Part shown: in pieces, positions 11,130 to 23,338 of the stretch
Position numbering within the stretch: position 1 is the first letter of the stretch
Layout: each line of letters starts with the position of its first letter
From: Taudactylus pleione
Taxonomy: Eukaryota > Chordata > Amphibia > Anura > Myobatrachidae
Reading direction: 5' to 3'
DNA length: 64,000 bases
NCBI GenBank assembly: GCA_031769625.1
Contig: JAUIMM010002584.1
Coordinates: 62,001 to 126,000 of the forward strand
Position numbers and translations under genes: made by a program
Notes under the pieces: model-generated
What the model saw: only the letters and a program-made list of their open reading frames with translations
Databases searched by the model: none
Told to the model about the DNA's origin: nothing

Positions 11130-14100
11130 AAGAGGAGATATCACAAAGTATGGACTTTTGTTATTTCCATTGCTTTCAATGCATTTTGGCCTAAAACTTG
11201 CATTTGCTGTTTTCTCTTAAAAGCAACATGGGAGAAAAACCATTTCACATCACATTTGTGGGTCTTGGTCTTCAACACATCCAGTGAAATTTTGAGCTGT
11301 CTGTGTTTGCTACAAGAGGAGATATCACAAAGTATGCGCTTTTGTTGTTTCCATTGCTTTCAATGCATTTTGGCCTAAAACGTGCATTTGCTGTTTTCTC
11401 TTAAACGCAACATGGGAGAAAAACCTTTTCACATCATATTTGTGGGTCTTGGTCTTCAACACATCCAGTGAAATTTTGAGCTGTCTGTGTTTGCTACTAG
11501 AGGAGATATTACAAAGTATGCGCTTTTGTTGTTTCCATTGCTTTCAAAGCATTTTGGCCTAAAACGTGCAGTTGCTGTTTTCTCTTAAACGCAACATGGG
11601 AGAAAAACCATTTCACATCACATTTGTGGGTCTTGGTCTTCAACACATCCAGTGAAATTTTGAGCTGTCTGTGTTTGCTACAAGAGGAGATATCACAAAG
11701 TATGCGCTTTTGTTATTTCCATTGCTTTCAATGCATTTTGGCCTAAAACTTGCATTTGCTGTTTTCTCTTAAACGCAACATGGGAGAAAAACCATTTCAC
11801 ATCACATTTGTGGGTCTTGGTCTTCAACACATCCAGTGAAATTTTGAGCTGTCTGTGTTTGCTACAAGAGGAGATAACACAAAGTATGCGCTTTTGTGTT
11901 TTCATTGCTTTCAATGCATTTTGGCCTAAAACGTGCATTTGCTGTTTTCTCTTAAACACAACATGGGAGAAAAACCATTTCACATCATATTTGTGGGTCT
12001 TGGTCTTCAACACATCCAGTGAAATTTTGATCTGTCTGTGTTTGCTACAAGAGGAGATATCACAAAGTATGCGCTTTTGTTATTTCCATTGCTTTCAATG
12101 CATTTTGGCCTAAAACGTGCATTTGCTGTTTTCTCTTAAACGCAACATGTGAGAAAAACCATTTCACATCACATTTGTGGGTCTTGGTCTTCAACACATC
12201 CAGTGAAATTTTGAGCTGTCTGTATTTGCTACAAGAGGAGATAACACACAGTATACGCTTTTGTGTTTTCATTGCTTTCAATGCATTTTGGCCTAAAACG
12301 TGCATTTGCTGTTTTCTCTTAAACGCAACATGGGAGAAAAACCATTTCACATCACATTTGTGTGTCTTGGTCTTCAACACATCCAGTGAAATTTTGAGCT
12401 GTCTGTGTTTGCTACAAGAGGAGATATCACAAAGTATGCGCTTTTGTTATTTCCATTGCTTTCAATGCATTTTGGCCTAAAACTTGCATTTGCTGTTTTC
12501 TCTTAAACGCAACATGGGAGAAAAACCATTTCACATCACATTTGTGGGTCTTGGTCTTCAACACATCCAGTGAAATTTTGAGCTGTCTGTGTTTGCTACA
12601 AGAGGAGATAACACAAAGTATGCGCTTTTGTGTTTTCATTGCTTTCAATGCAATTTGGCCTAAAACGTGCATTTGCTGTTTTCTCTTAAACGCAACATGG
12701 GAGAAAAACCATTTCACATCATATTTGTGGGTCTTGGTCTTCAACACATCCAGTGAAATTTTGAGCTGTCTGTGTTTGCTACAAGAGGAGATATCACAAA
12801 GTATGCGCTTTTGTTATTTCCATTGCTTTCAATGCATTTTGACCTAAAACGTGCATTTGCTGTTTTCTCTTAAACGCAACATGGGAGAAAAACCATTTCA
12901 CATCACATTTGTGGGTCTTGGTCTTCAACACATCCAGTGAAATTTTGAGCTGTCTGTGTTTGCTACAAGAGGAGATAACACAAAGTATGCGCTTTTGTGT
13001 TTTCATTGCTTTCAATGCATTTTGGCCTAAAACGTGCATTTGCTGTTTTCTCTTAAACGCAACATGGGAGAAAAACCATTTCACATCACATTTGTGGGTC
13101 TTGGTCTTCAACACATCCAGTGAAATTTTGAGCTGTCTGTGTTTGCTACAAGAGGAGATATCACAAAGTATGCGCTTTTGTTATTTCCATTGCTTTCAAT
13201 GCATTTTGGCCTAAAACTTGCATTTGCTGTTTTCTCTTAAAAGCAACATGGGAGAAAAACCATTTCACATCATATTTGTGGGTCTTGGTCTTCAACACAT
13301 CCAGTGCAATTTTGAGCTGTCTGTGTTTGCTACAAGAGGAGATATCACAAAGTATGCGCTTTTGTTATTTCCATTGCTTTCAATGCATTTTGGCCTAAAA
13401 CTTGCATTTGCTGTTTTCTCTTAAATGCAACATGGGAGAAAAACCATTTCACATCACATTTGTGGGTTTTGGTCTTCAACACATCCAGTGAAATTTTGAG
13501 CTGTCTGTGTTTGCCTCAAGAGGAGATAACACAAAGTATGCACTTTTGTTGTTTCCATTGCTTTCAAAGCATTTTGGCCTAAAACGTGCATTTGCTTTTT
13601 CTCTTAAACGTAACATGGGAGAAAAACCATTTCACATCACATTTGTGGGTCTTGGTCTTCAACACATCCAGTGAAATTTTGAGCTGTCTGTGTTTGCTAC
13701 AAGAGGAGATATCACAAAGTATGCGCTTTTGTTGTTTTCATTGCTTTCAATGCATTTTGGCCTAAAACGTGCATTTGCTGTTTTCTCTTAAACGCAACAT
13801 GGGAGAAAAACCATTTCACATCACATTTGTGGGTCTTGGTCTTCAACACATCCAGTGAAATTTTGAGCTGTCTGTGTTTGCTACAAGAGGAGATATCACA
13901 AAGTATGGACTTTTGTTATTTCCATTGCTTTCAATGCATTTTGGCCTAAAACTTGCATTTGCTGTTTTCTCTTAAAAGCAACATGGGAGAAAAACCATTT
14001 CACATCACATTTGTGGGTCTTGGTCTTCAACACATCCAGTGAAATTTTGAGCTGTCTGTGTTTGCTACAAGAGGAGATATCACAAAGTATGCGCTTTTGT

Positions 14101-15908
14101 TGTTTCCATTGCTTTCAATGCCTTTTTGCCTAAAACGTGCATTTGCTGTTTTCTCTTAAACGCAACATGGGAGAAAAACCTTTTCACATCATATTTGTGG
14201 GTCTTGGTCTTCAACACATCCAGTGAAATTTTGAGCTGTCTGTGTTTGCTACAAGAGGAGATATCACAAAGTATGCGCTTTTGTTGTTTCCATTGCTTTC
14301 AAAGCATTTTGGCCTAAAACGTGCAGTTGCTGTTTTCTCTTAAACGCAACATGGGAGAAAAACCATTTCACATCACATTTGTGGGTCTTGGTCTTCAACA
14401 CATCCAGTGAAATTTTGAGCTGTCTGTGTTTGCTACAAGAGGAGATATCACAAAGTATGCGCTTTTGTTATTTCCATTGCTTTCAATGCATTTTGGTCTA
14501 AAACTTGCATTTGCTGTTTTCTCTTAAATGCAACATGGGAGAAAAACCATTTCACATCACATTTGTGGGTTTTGGTCTTCAACACATCCAGTGAAATTTT
14601 GAGCTGTCTGTGTTTGCCTCAAGAGGAGATAACATAAAGTATGCGCTTTTGTTGTTTCCATTGCTTTCAAAGCATTTTGGTCTAAAACGTGCATTTGCTG
14701 TTTTCTCTTAAACGCAACATGGGAGAAAAACCATTTCACATCACATTTGTGGGTCTTGGTCTTCAACACATCCAGTGAAATTTTGAGCTGTCTGTGTTTG
14801 CTACAAGAGGAGATATCACAAAGTATGCGCTTTTGTTGTTTTCATTGCTTTCAATGCATTTTGGCCTAAAACGTGCATTTGCTGTTTTCTCTTAAACGCA
14901 ACATGGGAGAAAAACCTTTTCACATCATATTTGTGGGTCTTGGTCTTCAACACATCCAGTGCAATTTTGAGCTGTCTGTGTTTGCTACAAGAGGAGATAT
15001 CACAAAGTATGGACTTTTGTTATTTCCATTGCTTTCAATGCATTTTGGCATAAAACGAGCATTTGCTGTTTTCTCTTAAACGCAACATGGGAGAAAATCC
15101 ATTTCACATCACATTTGTGGGTCTTGGTCTTCAACACATCCAGTGAAATTTTGAGCTGTCTGTGTTTGCTACAAGAGGAGATATCACAAAGTATGCACTT
15201 TTGTTGTTTTCATTGCTTTCAAAGCATTTTGGCCTAAAACGTGCATTTGCTGTTTTCTCTTAAACGCAACATGGGAGAAAAACCATTTCACATCACATTT
15301 GTGGGTCTTGGTCTTCAACACATCCAGTGAAATTTTGAGCTGTCTGTGTTTGCTACAAGAGGAGATATCACAAAGTATGCGCTTTTGTTATTTCCATTGC
15401 TTTCAATGCATTTTGGCCTAAAACTTGCATTTGCTGTTTTCTCTTAAACGCAACATGGGAGAAAAACCATTTCACATCACATTTGTGGGTCTTGGTCTTC
15501 AACACATCCAGTGAAATTTTGAGCTGTCTGTGTTTGCTACAAGAGGAGATATCACAAAGTATGCGCTTTTGTTGTTTCCATTGCTTTCAATGCATTTTGG
15601 CATAAAACGAGCATTTGCTATTTTCTCTTAAACGCAACATGGGAGAAAAACCATTTCACATCACATTTGTGGGTCTTGGTCTTCAACACATCCAGTGAAA
15701 TTTTGAGCTGTCTGTGTTTGCTACAAGAGGAGATATCACAAAGTATGCGCTTTTGTTGTTTCCATTGCTTTCAATGCATTTTGGCCTAAAACGTGCATTT
15801 GCTGTTTTCTCTTAAACGCAACATGGGAGAAAAACCATTTCACATCACATTTGTGGGTCTTGGTCTTCAACACATCCAGTGAAATTTTGAGCTGTCTGTG
15901 TTTGCTAG
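11130..15908 (+). repeat. 28-monomer higher-order unit, copy 2 (4779 bp, two monomers shorter)
   Basis: Continues directly from copy 1. Left of about 13.4 kb it matches at +5146; right of it the match is at +4779, for example gcctttttgcc near 9341 and 14120, ggtctaaaac near 9718 and 14497, the gagaaaatcc change near 10313 and 15092, and gctagaag at 11129 and 15908. The sequence leaves the unit within about 20 bases of 15908: tatgcgc at 15929 where tatggact would begin a third copy. The two copies differ at few points, so the duplication looks recent. Confidence 0.85.
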
Positions 15909-17650
15909 AAGAGGAGATATCACAAAGTATGCGCTTTTGTTATTTCCATTGCTTTCAATGTATTTTGGCCTAAAACTTGCATTTGCTGTTTTCTCTTAAA
16001 CGCAACATGGGAGAAAAACCATTTCACATCACATTTGTGGGTTTTGGTCTTCAACACATCCAGTGAAATTTTGAGCTGTCTGTGTTTGCTACAAGAGGAG
16101 ATATCACAAAGTATGCGCTTTTGTTATTTCCATTGCTTTCAATGCATTTTGGCCTAAAACTTGCATTTGCTGTTTTCTCTTAAACGCAACATGGGAGAAA
16201 AACCATTTCACATCACATTTGTGGGTTTTGGTCTTCAACACATCCAGTGAAATTTTGAGCTGTCTGTGTTTGCTACAAGAGGAGATAACACAAAGTATGC
16301 GCTTTTGTTGTTTCCATTGCTTTCAATGCATTTTGGCCTAAAACGTGCATTTGCTGTTTTCTCTTAAACGCAACATGGGAGAAAAACCATTTCACATCAC
16401 ATTTGTGGGTCTTGGTCTTCAACACATCCAGTGAAATTTTGAGCTGTCTGTGTTTGCTACAAGAGGAGATATCACAAAGTATGCGCTTTTGTTGTTTCCA
16501 TTGCTTTCAAAGCATTTTGGCCTAAAACGTGCAGTTGCTGTTTTCTCTTAAACGCAACATGGGAGAAAAACCATTTCACATCACATTTGTGTGTCTTGGT
16601 CTTCAACACATCCAGTGAAATTTTGAGCTGTCTGTGTTTGCTACAAGAGGATTTATCACAAAGTATGCGCATTTGTTGTTTTCATTGCTTTCAATGCATT
16701 TTGGCCTAAAACGTGCATTTGCTGTTTTCTCTTAAACGCAACATGGGAGAAAAACCATTTCACATCACATTTGTGGGTCTTGGTCTTCAACACATCCAGT
16801 GCAATTTTGAGCTGTCTGTGTTTGCTACAAGAGGAGATATCACAAAGTATGGACTTTTGTTATTTCCATTGCTTTCAATGCATTTTGGCCTAAAACTTGC
16901 ATTTGCTGTTTTCTCTTAAAAGCAACATGGGAGAAAAACCATTTCACATCACATTTGTGGGTCTTGGTCTTCAACACATCCAGTGAAATTTTGAGCTGTC
17001 TGTGTTTGCTACAAGAGGAGATATCACAAAGTATGCGCTTTTGTTGTTTCCATTGCTTTCAATGCATTTTGGCCTAAAACGTGCATTTGCTGTTTTCTCT
17101 TAAACGCAACATGGGAGAAAAACCTTTTCACATCATATTTGTGGGTCTTGGTCTTCAACACATCCAGTGAAATTTTGAGCTGTCTGTGTTTGCTACAAGA
17201 GGAGATATCACAAAGTATGCGCTTTTGTTGTTTCCATTGCTTTCAAAGCATTTTGGCCTAAAACGTGCAGTTGCTGTTTTCTCTTAAACGCAACATGGGA
17301 GAAAAACCATTTCACATCACATTTGTGGGTCTTGGTCTTCAACACATCCAGTGAAATTTTGAGCTGTCTGTGTTTGCTACAAGAGGAGATATCACAAAGT
17401 ATGCGCTTTTGTTGTTTTCATTGCTTTCAATGCATTTTGGCCTAAAACGTGCATTTGCTGTTTTCTCTTAAACGCAACATGGGAGAAAAACCTTTTCACA
17501 TCATATTTGTGGGTCTTGGTCTTCAACACATCCAGTGCAATTTTGAGCTGTCTGTGTTTGCTACAAGAGGAGATATCACAAAGTATGGACTTTTGTTATT
17601 TCCATTGCTTTCAATGCATTTTGGCCTAAAACTTGCATTTGCTGTTTTCT
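15909..17650 (+). repeat. Mixed-subtype satellite between higher-order units
   Basis: About nine monomers that do not continue either flanking unit cleanly. The copy near 16705-16919 and its neighbours resemble 5.7-6.1 kb (E-like gtgcaatttt and tatggact after a gatttatcac variant near 16650), and the E copy near 17459-17650 resembles those at 10.1 and 14.9 kb. One base change, aatgtatttt near 15958, is otherwise seen only right of 42 kb. No non-satellite sequence is present. Confidence 0.75.
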
Positions 17651-20221
17651 CTTAAAAGCAACATGGGAGAAAAACCATTTCACATCACATTTGTGGGTCT
17701 TGGTCTTCAACACATCCAGTGAAATTTTGAGCTGTCTGTGTTTGCTACAAGAGGAGATATCACAAAGTATGCGCTTTTGTTGTATCCATTGCTTTCAATG
17801 CATTTTGGCATAAAACGAGCATTTGCTGTTTTCTCCTAAACGCAACATGGGAGAAAAACCATTTCACATCACATTTGTGGGTCTTGGTCTTCAACACATC
17901 CAGTGAAATTTTGAGCTGTCTGTGTTTGCTACAAGAGGAGCTATCACAAAGTATGCACTTTTGTTGTTTTCATTGCTTTCAAAGCATTTTGGCCTAAAAC
18001 GTGCATTTGCTGTTTTCTCTTAAACGCAACATGGGAGAAAAACCATTTCACATCACATTTGTGGGTCTTGGTCTTCAACACATCCAGTGAAATTTTGAGC
18101 TGCCTGTGTTTGCTACAAGAGGAGATATCACAAAGTATGCGCTTTTGTTATTTCCATTGCTTTCAATGCATTTTGGCCTAAAACTTGCATTTGCTGTTTT
18201 CTCTTAAACGCAACATGGGAGAAAAACCATTTCACATCACATTTGTGGGTCTTGGTCTTCAACACATCCAGTGAAATTTTGAGCTGTCTGTGTTTGCTAC
18301 AAGAGGAGATAACACAAAGTATGCGCTTTTGTGTTTTCATTGCTTTCAATGCATTTTGGCCTAAAACGTGCATTTGCTGTTTTCTCTTAAACACAACATG
18401 GGAGAAAAACCATTTCACATCATATTTGTGGGTCTTGGTCTTCAACACATCCAGTGAAATTTTGAGCTGTCTGTGTTTGCTACAAGAGGAGATATCACAA
18501 AGTATGCGCTTTTGTTATTTCCATTGCTTTCAATGCATTTTGGCCTAAAACGTGCATTTGCTGTTTTCTCTTAAACGCAACATGTGAGAAAAACCATTTC
18601 ACATCACATTTGTGGGTCTTGGTCTTCAACACATCCAGTGAAATTTTGAGCTGTCTGTGTTTGCTACAAGAGGAGATAACACAAAGTATGCGCTTTTGTG
18701 TTTTCATTGCTTTCAATGCATTTTGGCCTAAAACGTGCATTTGCTGTTTTCTCTTAAACGCAACATGGGAGAAAAACCATTTCACATCACATTTGTGGGT
18801 CTTGGTCTTCAACACATCCAGTGAAATTTTGAGCGGTCTGTGTTTGCTACAAGAGGAGATATCACAAAGTATGCGCTTTTGTTATTTCCATTGCTTTCAA
18901 TGCATTTTGGCCTAAAACTTGCATTTGCTGTTTTCTCTTAAAAGCAACATGGGAGAAAAACCATTTCACATCATATTTGTGGGTCTTGGTCTTCAACACA
19001 TCCAGTGCAATTTTGAGCTGTCTGTGTTTGCTACAAGAGGAGATATCACAAAGTATGCGCTTTTGTTATTTCCATTGCTTTCAATGCATTTTGGCCTAAA
19101 ACTTGCATTTGCTGTTTTCTCTTAAACGCAACATGGGAGAAAAACCATTTCACATCACATTTGTGGGTCTTGGTCTTCAACACATCCAGTGAAATTTTGA
19201 GCTGTCTGTGTTTGCTACAAGAGGAGATAACACAAAGTATGCGCTTTTGAGTTTTCATTGCTTTCAATGCATTTTGGCCTAAAACGTGCATTTGCTGTTT
19301 TCTCTTAAACGCAACATGGGAGAAAAACCATTTCACATCACATTTGTGTGTCTTGGTCTTCAACACATCCAGTGAAATTTTGAGCTGTCTGTGTTTGCTA
19401 CAAGAGGAGATATCACAAAGTATGCGCTTTTGTTATTTCCATTGCTTTCAATGCATTTTGGCCTAAAACTTGCATTTGCTGTTTTCTCATAAACGCAACA
19501 TGGGAGAAAAACCATTTCACATCACATTTGTGGGTCTTGGTCTTCAACACATCCAGTGAAATTTTGAGCTGTCTGTGTTTGCTACAAGAGGAGATAACAC
19601 AAAGTATGCGCTTTTGTGTTTTCATTGCTTTCAATGCATTTTGGCCTAAAACGTGCATTTGCTGTTTTCTCTTAAACGCAACATGGGAGAAAAACCATTT
19701 CACATCATATTTGTGGGTCTTGGTCTTCAACACATCCAGTGAAATTTTGAGCTGTCTGTGTTTGCTACAAGAGGAGATATCACAAAGTATGCGCTTTTGT
19801 TATTTCCATTGCTTTCAATGCATTTTGGCCTAAAACGTGCATTTGCTGTTTTCTCTTAAACGCAACATGGGAGAAAAACCATTTCACATCACATTTGTGG
19901 GTCTTGGTCTTCAACACATCCAGTGAAATTTTGAGCTGTCTGTGTTTGCTACAAGAGGAGATAACACAAAGTATGCGCTTTTGTGTTTTCATTGCTTTCA
20001 ATGCATTTTGGCCTAAAACGTGCATTTGCTGTTTTCTCTTAAACGCAACATGGGAGAAAAACCATTTCACATCACATTTGTGGGTCTTGGTCTTCAACAC
20101 ATCCAGTGAAATTTTGAGCTGTCTGTGTTTGCTACAAGAGGAGATATCACAAAGTATGCGCTTTTGTTATTTCCATTGCTTTCAATGCATTTTGGCCTAA
20201 AACTTGCATTTGCTGTTTTCT
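17651..20221 (+). repeat. 14-monomer higher-order unit, copy 1 (2571 bp)
   Basis: Rare variants repeat at +2571: ttctcctaaa at 17831 and 20402, gagctgcctg near 18100 and 20671, aaacacaac near 18390 and 20961, and atgtgag at 18582 and 21153. The unit starts with an F monomer, passes through G, A and B copies, and ends with an A monomer before the next F. Private changes include gagctatcac near 17940 and gagcggtctg near 18833. Confidence 0.83.
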
Positions 20222-22062
20222 CTTAAAAGCAACATGGGAGAAAAACCATTTCACATCACATTTGTGGGTCTTGGTCTTCAACACATCCAGTGAAATTTTG
20301 AGCTGTCTGTGTTTGCTACAAGAGGAGATATCACAAAGTATGCGCTTTTGTTGTATCCATTGCTTTCAATGCATTTTGGCATAAAACGAGCATTTGCTGT
20401 TTTCTCCTAAACGCAACATGGGAGAAAAACCATTTCACATCACATTTGTGGGACTTGGTCTTCAACACATCCAGTGAAATTTTGAGCTGTCTGTGTTTGC
20501 TACAAGAGGAGATATCACAAAGTATGCACTTTTGTTGTTTTCATTGCTTTCAAAGCATTTTGGCCTAAAACGTGCATTTGCTGTTTTCTCTTAAACGCAA
20601 CATGGGAGAAAAACCATTTCACATCACATTTGTGGGTCTTGGTCTTCAACACATCCAGTGAAATTTTGAGCTGCCTGTGTTTGCTACAAGAGGAGATATC
20701 ACAAAGTATGCGCTTTTGTTATTTCCATTGCTTTCAATGCATTTTGGCCTAAAACTTGCATTTGCTGTTTTCTCTTAAACGCAACATGGGAGAAAAACCA
20801 TTTCACATCACATTTGTGGGTCTTGGTCTTCAACACATCCAGTGAAATTTTGAGCTGTCTGTGTTTGCTACAAGAGGAGATAACACAAAGTATGCGCTTT
20901 TGTGTTTTCATTGCTTTCAATGCATTTTGGCCTAAAACGTGCATTTGCTGTTTTCTCTTAAACACAACATGGGAGAAAAACCATTTCACATCATATTTGT
21001 GGGTCTTGGTCTTCAACACATCCAGTGAAATTTTGAGCTGTCTGTGTTTGCTACAAGAGGAGATATCACAAAGTATGCGCTTTTGTTATTTCCATTGCTT
21101 TCAATGCATTTTGGCCTAAAACGTGCATTTGCTGTTTTCTCTTAAACGCAACATGTGAGAAAAACCATTTCACATCACATTTGTGGGTCTTGGTCTTCAA
21201 CACATCCAGTGAAATTTTGAGCTGTCTGTGTTTGCTACAAGAGGAGATAACACAAAGTATGCGCTTTTGTGTTTTCATTGCTTTCAATGCATTTTGGCCT
21301 AAAACGTGCATTTGCTGTTTTCTCTTAAACGCAACATGGGAGAAAAACCATTTCACATCATATTTGTGGGTCTTGGTCTTCAACACATCCAGTGAAATTT
21401 TGAGCTGTCTGTGTTTGCTACAAGAGGAGATATCACAAAGTATGCGCTTTTGTTATTTCCATTGCTTTCAATGCATTTTGGCCTAAAACTTGCATTTGCT
21501 GTTTTCTCTTAAAAGCAACATGGGAGAAAAACCATTTCACATCATATTTGTGGGTCTTGGTCTTCAACACATCCAGTGCAATTTTGAGCTGTCTGTGTTT
21601 GCTACAAGAGGAGATATCACAAAGTATGCGCTTTTGTTATTTCCATTGCTTTCAATGCATTTTGGCCTAAAACTTGCATTTGCTGTTTTCTCATAAACGC
21701 AACATGGGAGAAAAACCATTTCACATCACATTTGTGGGTCTTGGTCTTCAACACATCCAGTGAAATTTTGAGCTGTCTGTGTTTGCTACAAGAGGAGATA
21801 ACACAAAGTATGCGCTTTTGTGTTTTCATTGCTTTCAATGCATTTTGGCCTAAAACGTGCATTTGCTGTTTTCTCTTAAACGCAACATGGGAGAAAAACC
21901 ATTTCACATCACATTTGTGGGTCTTGGTCTTCAACACATCCAGTGAAATTTTGAGCTGTCTGTGTTTGCTACAAGAGGAGATATCACAAAGTATGCGCTT
22001 TTGTTATTTCCATTGCTTTCAATGCATTTTGGCCTAAAACTTGCATTTGCTGTTTTCTCTTA
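20222..22062 (+). repeat. 14-monomer higher-order unit, copy 2, shortened (~1.84 kb)
   Basis: Matches copy 1 at +2571 as far as the C monomer at about 21500-21690. The next shared rare variant, ttctcataaac, is at 19487 in copy 1 and 21691 here, a shift of only 2204, so two monomers are missing at that point. Two more are missing before the following C monomer. All losses are whole monomers, as expected from exchange between registered repeats. Confidence 0.75.
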
Positions 22063-22234
22063 AAAGCAACATGGGAGAAAAACCATTTCACATCATATTT
22101 GTGGGTCTTGGTCTTCAACACATCCAGTGCAATTTTGAGCTGTCTGTGTTTGCTACAAGAGGAGATATCACAAAGTATGCGCTTTTGTTATTTCCATTGC
22201 TTTCAATGCATTTTGGCCTAAAACTTGCATTTGC

Positions 22235-22418
22235 TGTTTTCTCTTAAATGCAACATGGGAGAAAAACCATTTCACATCACATTTGTGGGTTTTGGTCTTC
22301 AACACATCCAGTGAAATTTTGAGCTGTCTGTGTTTGCCTCAAGAGGAGATAACACAAAGTATGCGCTTTTGTTGTTTCCATTGCTTTCAAAGCATTTTGG
22401 CCTAAAACGTGCATTTGC
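22235..22418 (+). repeat. Exemplar 'D' monomer (184 bp)
   Basis: Linked variants: aaatgcaac (CpG changed to TpG), ggttttggtc instead of ggtcttggtc, gcctcaag instead of gctacaag, gataac, ttgtttccattg, and caaagcat, which destroys the NsiI site. Similar copies occur near 8650, 9750, 13430, 32960, 37560, 38660, 39950, 43625, 45650, 49140, 56310, 61090 and 63295. From about 42.8 kb onward some D copies also carry aaaatgtgc, a CpG-to-TpG change. Confidence 0.87.
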
Positions 22419-22602
22419 TGTTTTCTCTTAAACGCAACATGGGAGAAAAACCATTTCACATCACATTTGTGGGTCTTGGTCTTCAACACATCCAGTGAAA
22501 TTTTGAGCTGTCTGTGTTTGCTACAAGAGGAGATATCACAAAGTATGCGCTTTTGTTGTTTTCATTGCTTTCAATGCATTTTGGCCTAAAACGTGCATTT
22601 GC

Positions 22603-22786
22603 TGTTTTCTCTTAAACGCAACATGGGAGAAAAACCTTTTCACATCATATTTGTGGGTCTTGGTCTTCAACACATCCAGTGCAATTTTGAGCTGTCTGTG
22701 TTTGCTACAAGAGGAGATATCACAAAGTATGGACTTTTGTTATTTCCATTACTTTCAATTCATTTTGGCCTAAAACTTGCATTTGC
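22603..22786 (+). repeat. Exemplar 'E' monomer (184 bp)
   Basis: Linked variants: ccttttcacatcatatttg in place of ccatttcacatcacatttg, gtgcaatttt, and tatggact in place of tatgcgct, which loses the central CpG. This copy also has private changes (ccattactttcaattc). It stands immediately before an F and a G monomer, and this E-F-G order recurs near 23.5, 40.3, 49.5, 53.2, 56.7 and 61.4 kb, so E marks a fixed place in the higher-order unit. Confidence 0.87.
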
Positions 22787-22970
22787 TGTTTTCTCTTAAA
22801 AGCAACATGGGAGAAAAACCATTTCACATCACATTTGTGGGTCTTGGTCTTCAACACATCCAGTGAAATTTTGAGCTGTCTGTGTTTGCTACAAGAGGAG
22901 ATATCACAAAATATGCGCTTTTGTTGTATCCATTGCTTTCAATGCATTTTGGCATAAAACGAGCATTTGC
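22787..22970 (+). repeat. Exemplar 'F' monomer (184 bp)
   Basis: Linked variants: aaaagcaac with the ordinary cacatttg and gtgaaatt, ttgtatccattg, and ggcataaaacgagc in place of ggcctaaaacgtgc. The ggcata change removes the GGCC (HaeIII) site and the centre of the dyad. This copy and those near 23830 and 26640 also share aaaatatgcgc. Other F copies lie near 17780, 20350, 40620, 46870, 49810, 53490, 56980 and 61760. Confidence 0.87.
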
Positions 22971-23154
22971 TGTTTTCTCTTAAACGCAACATGGGAGAAA
23001 AACCATTTCACATCACATTTGTGGGTCTTGGTCTTCAACACATCCAGTGAAATTTTGAGCTGTCTGTGTTTGCTACAAGAGGAGATATCACAAAGTATGC
23101 ACTTTTGTTGTTTTCATTGCTTTCAAAGCATTTTGGCCTAAAACGTGCATTTGC
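22971..23154 (+). repeat. Exemplar 'G' monomer (184 bp)
   Basis: Linked variants: tatgcactttt (CpG changed to CpA), ttgttttcattg, and caaagcat. It normally follows an F monomer. Other copies are near 10410, 15190, 17955, 20525, 24020, 34545, 40795, 49985, 53665, 57155 and 61935. Confidence 0.85.
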
Positions 23155-23338
23155 TGTTTTCTCTTAAACGCAACATGGGAGAAAAACCATTTCACATCAC
23201 ATTTGTGGGTCTTGGTCTTCAACACATCCAGTGAAATTTTGAGCTGTCTGTGTTTGCTACAAGAGGAGATATCACAAAATATGCGCTTTTGTTGTATCCA
23301 TTGCTTTCAATGCATTTTGGCATAAAACGTGCATTTGC
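23155..23338 (+). repeat. Hybrid junction monomer (F-type left, ordinary right end)
   Basis: Carries the F markers aaaatatgcgc, ttgtatccattg and ggcataaaacg but then runs tgcatttgctg rather than agcatttgctg. This combination is the predicted product of the unequal exchange that made the 920-base duplication, with the crossover between the two markers a few bases apart. Confidence 0.7.
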
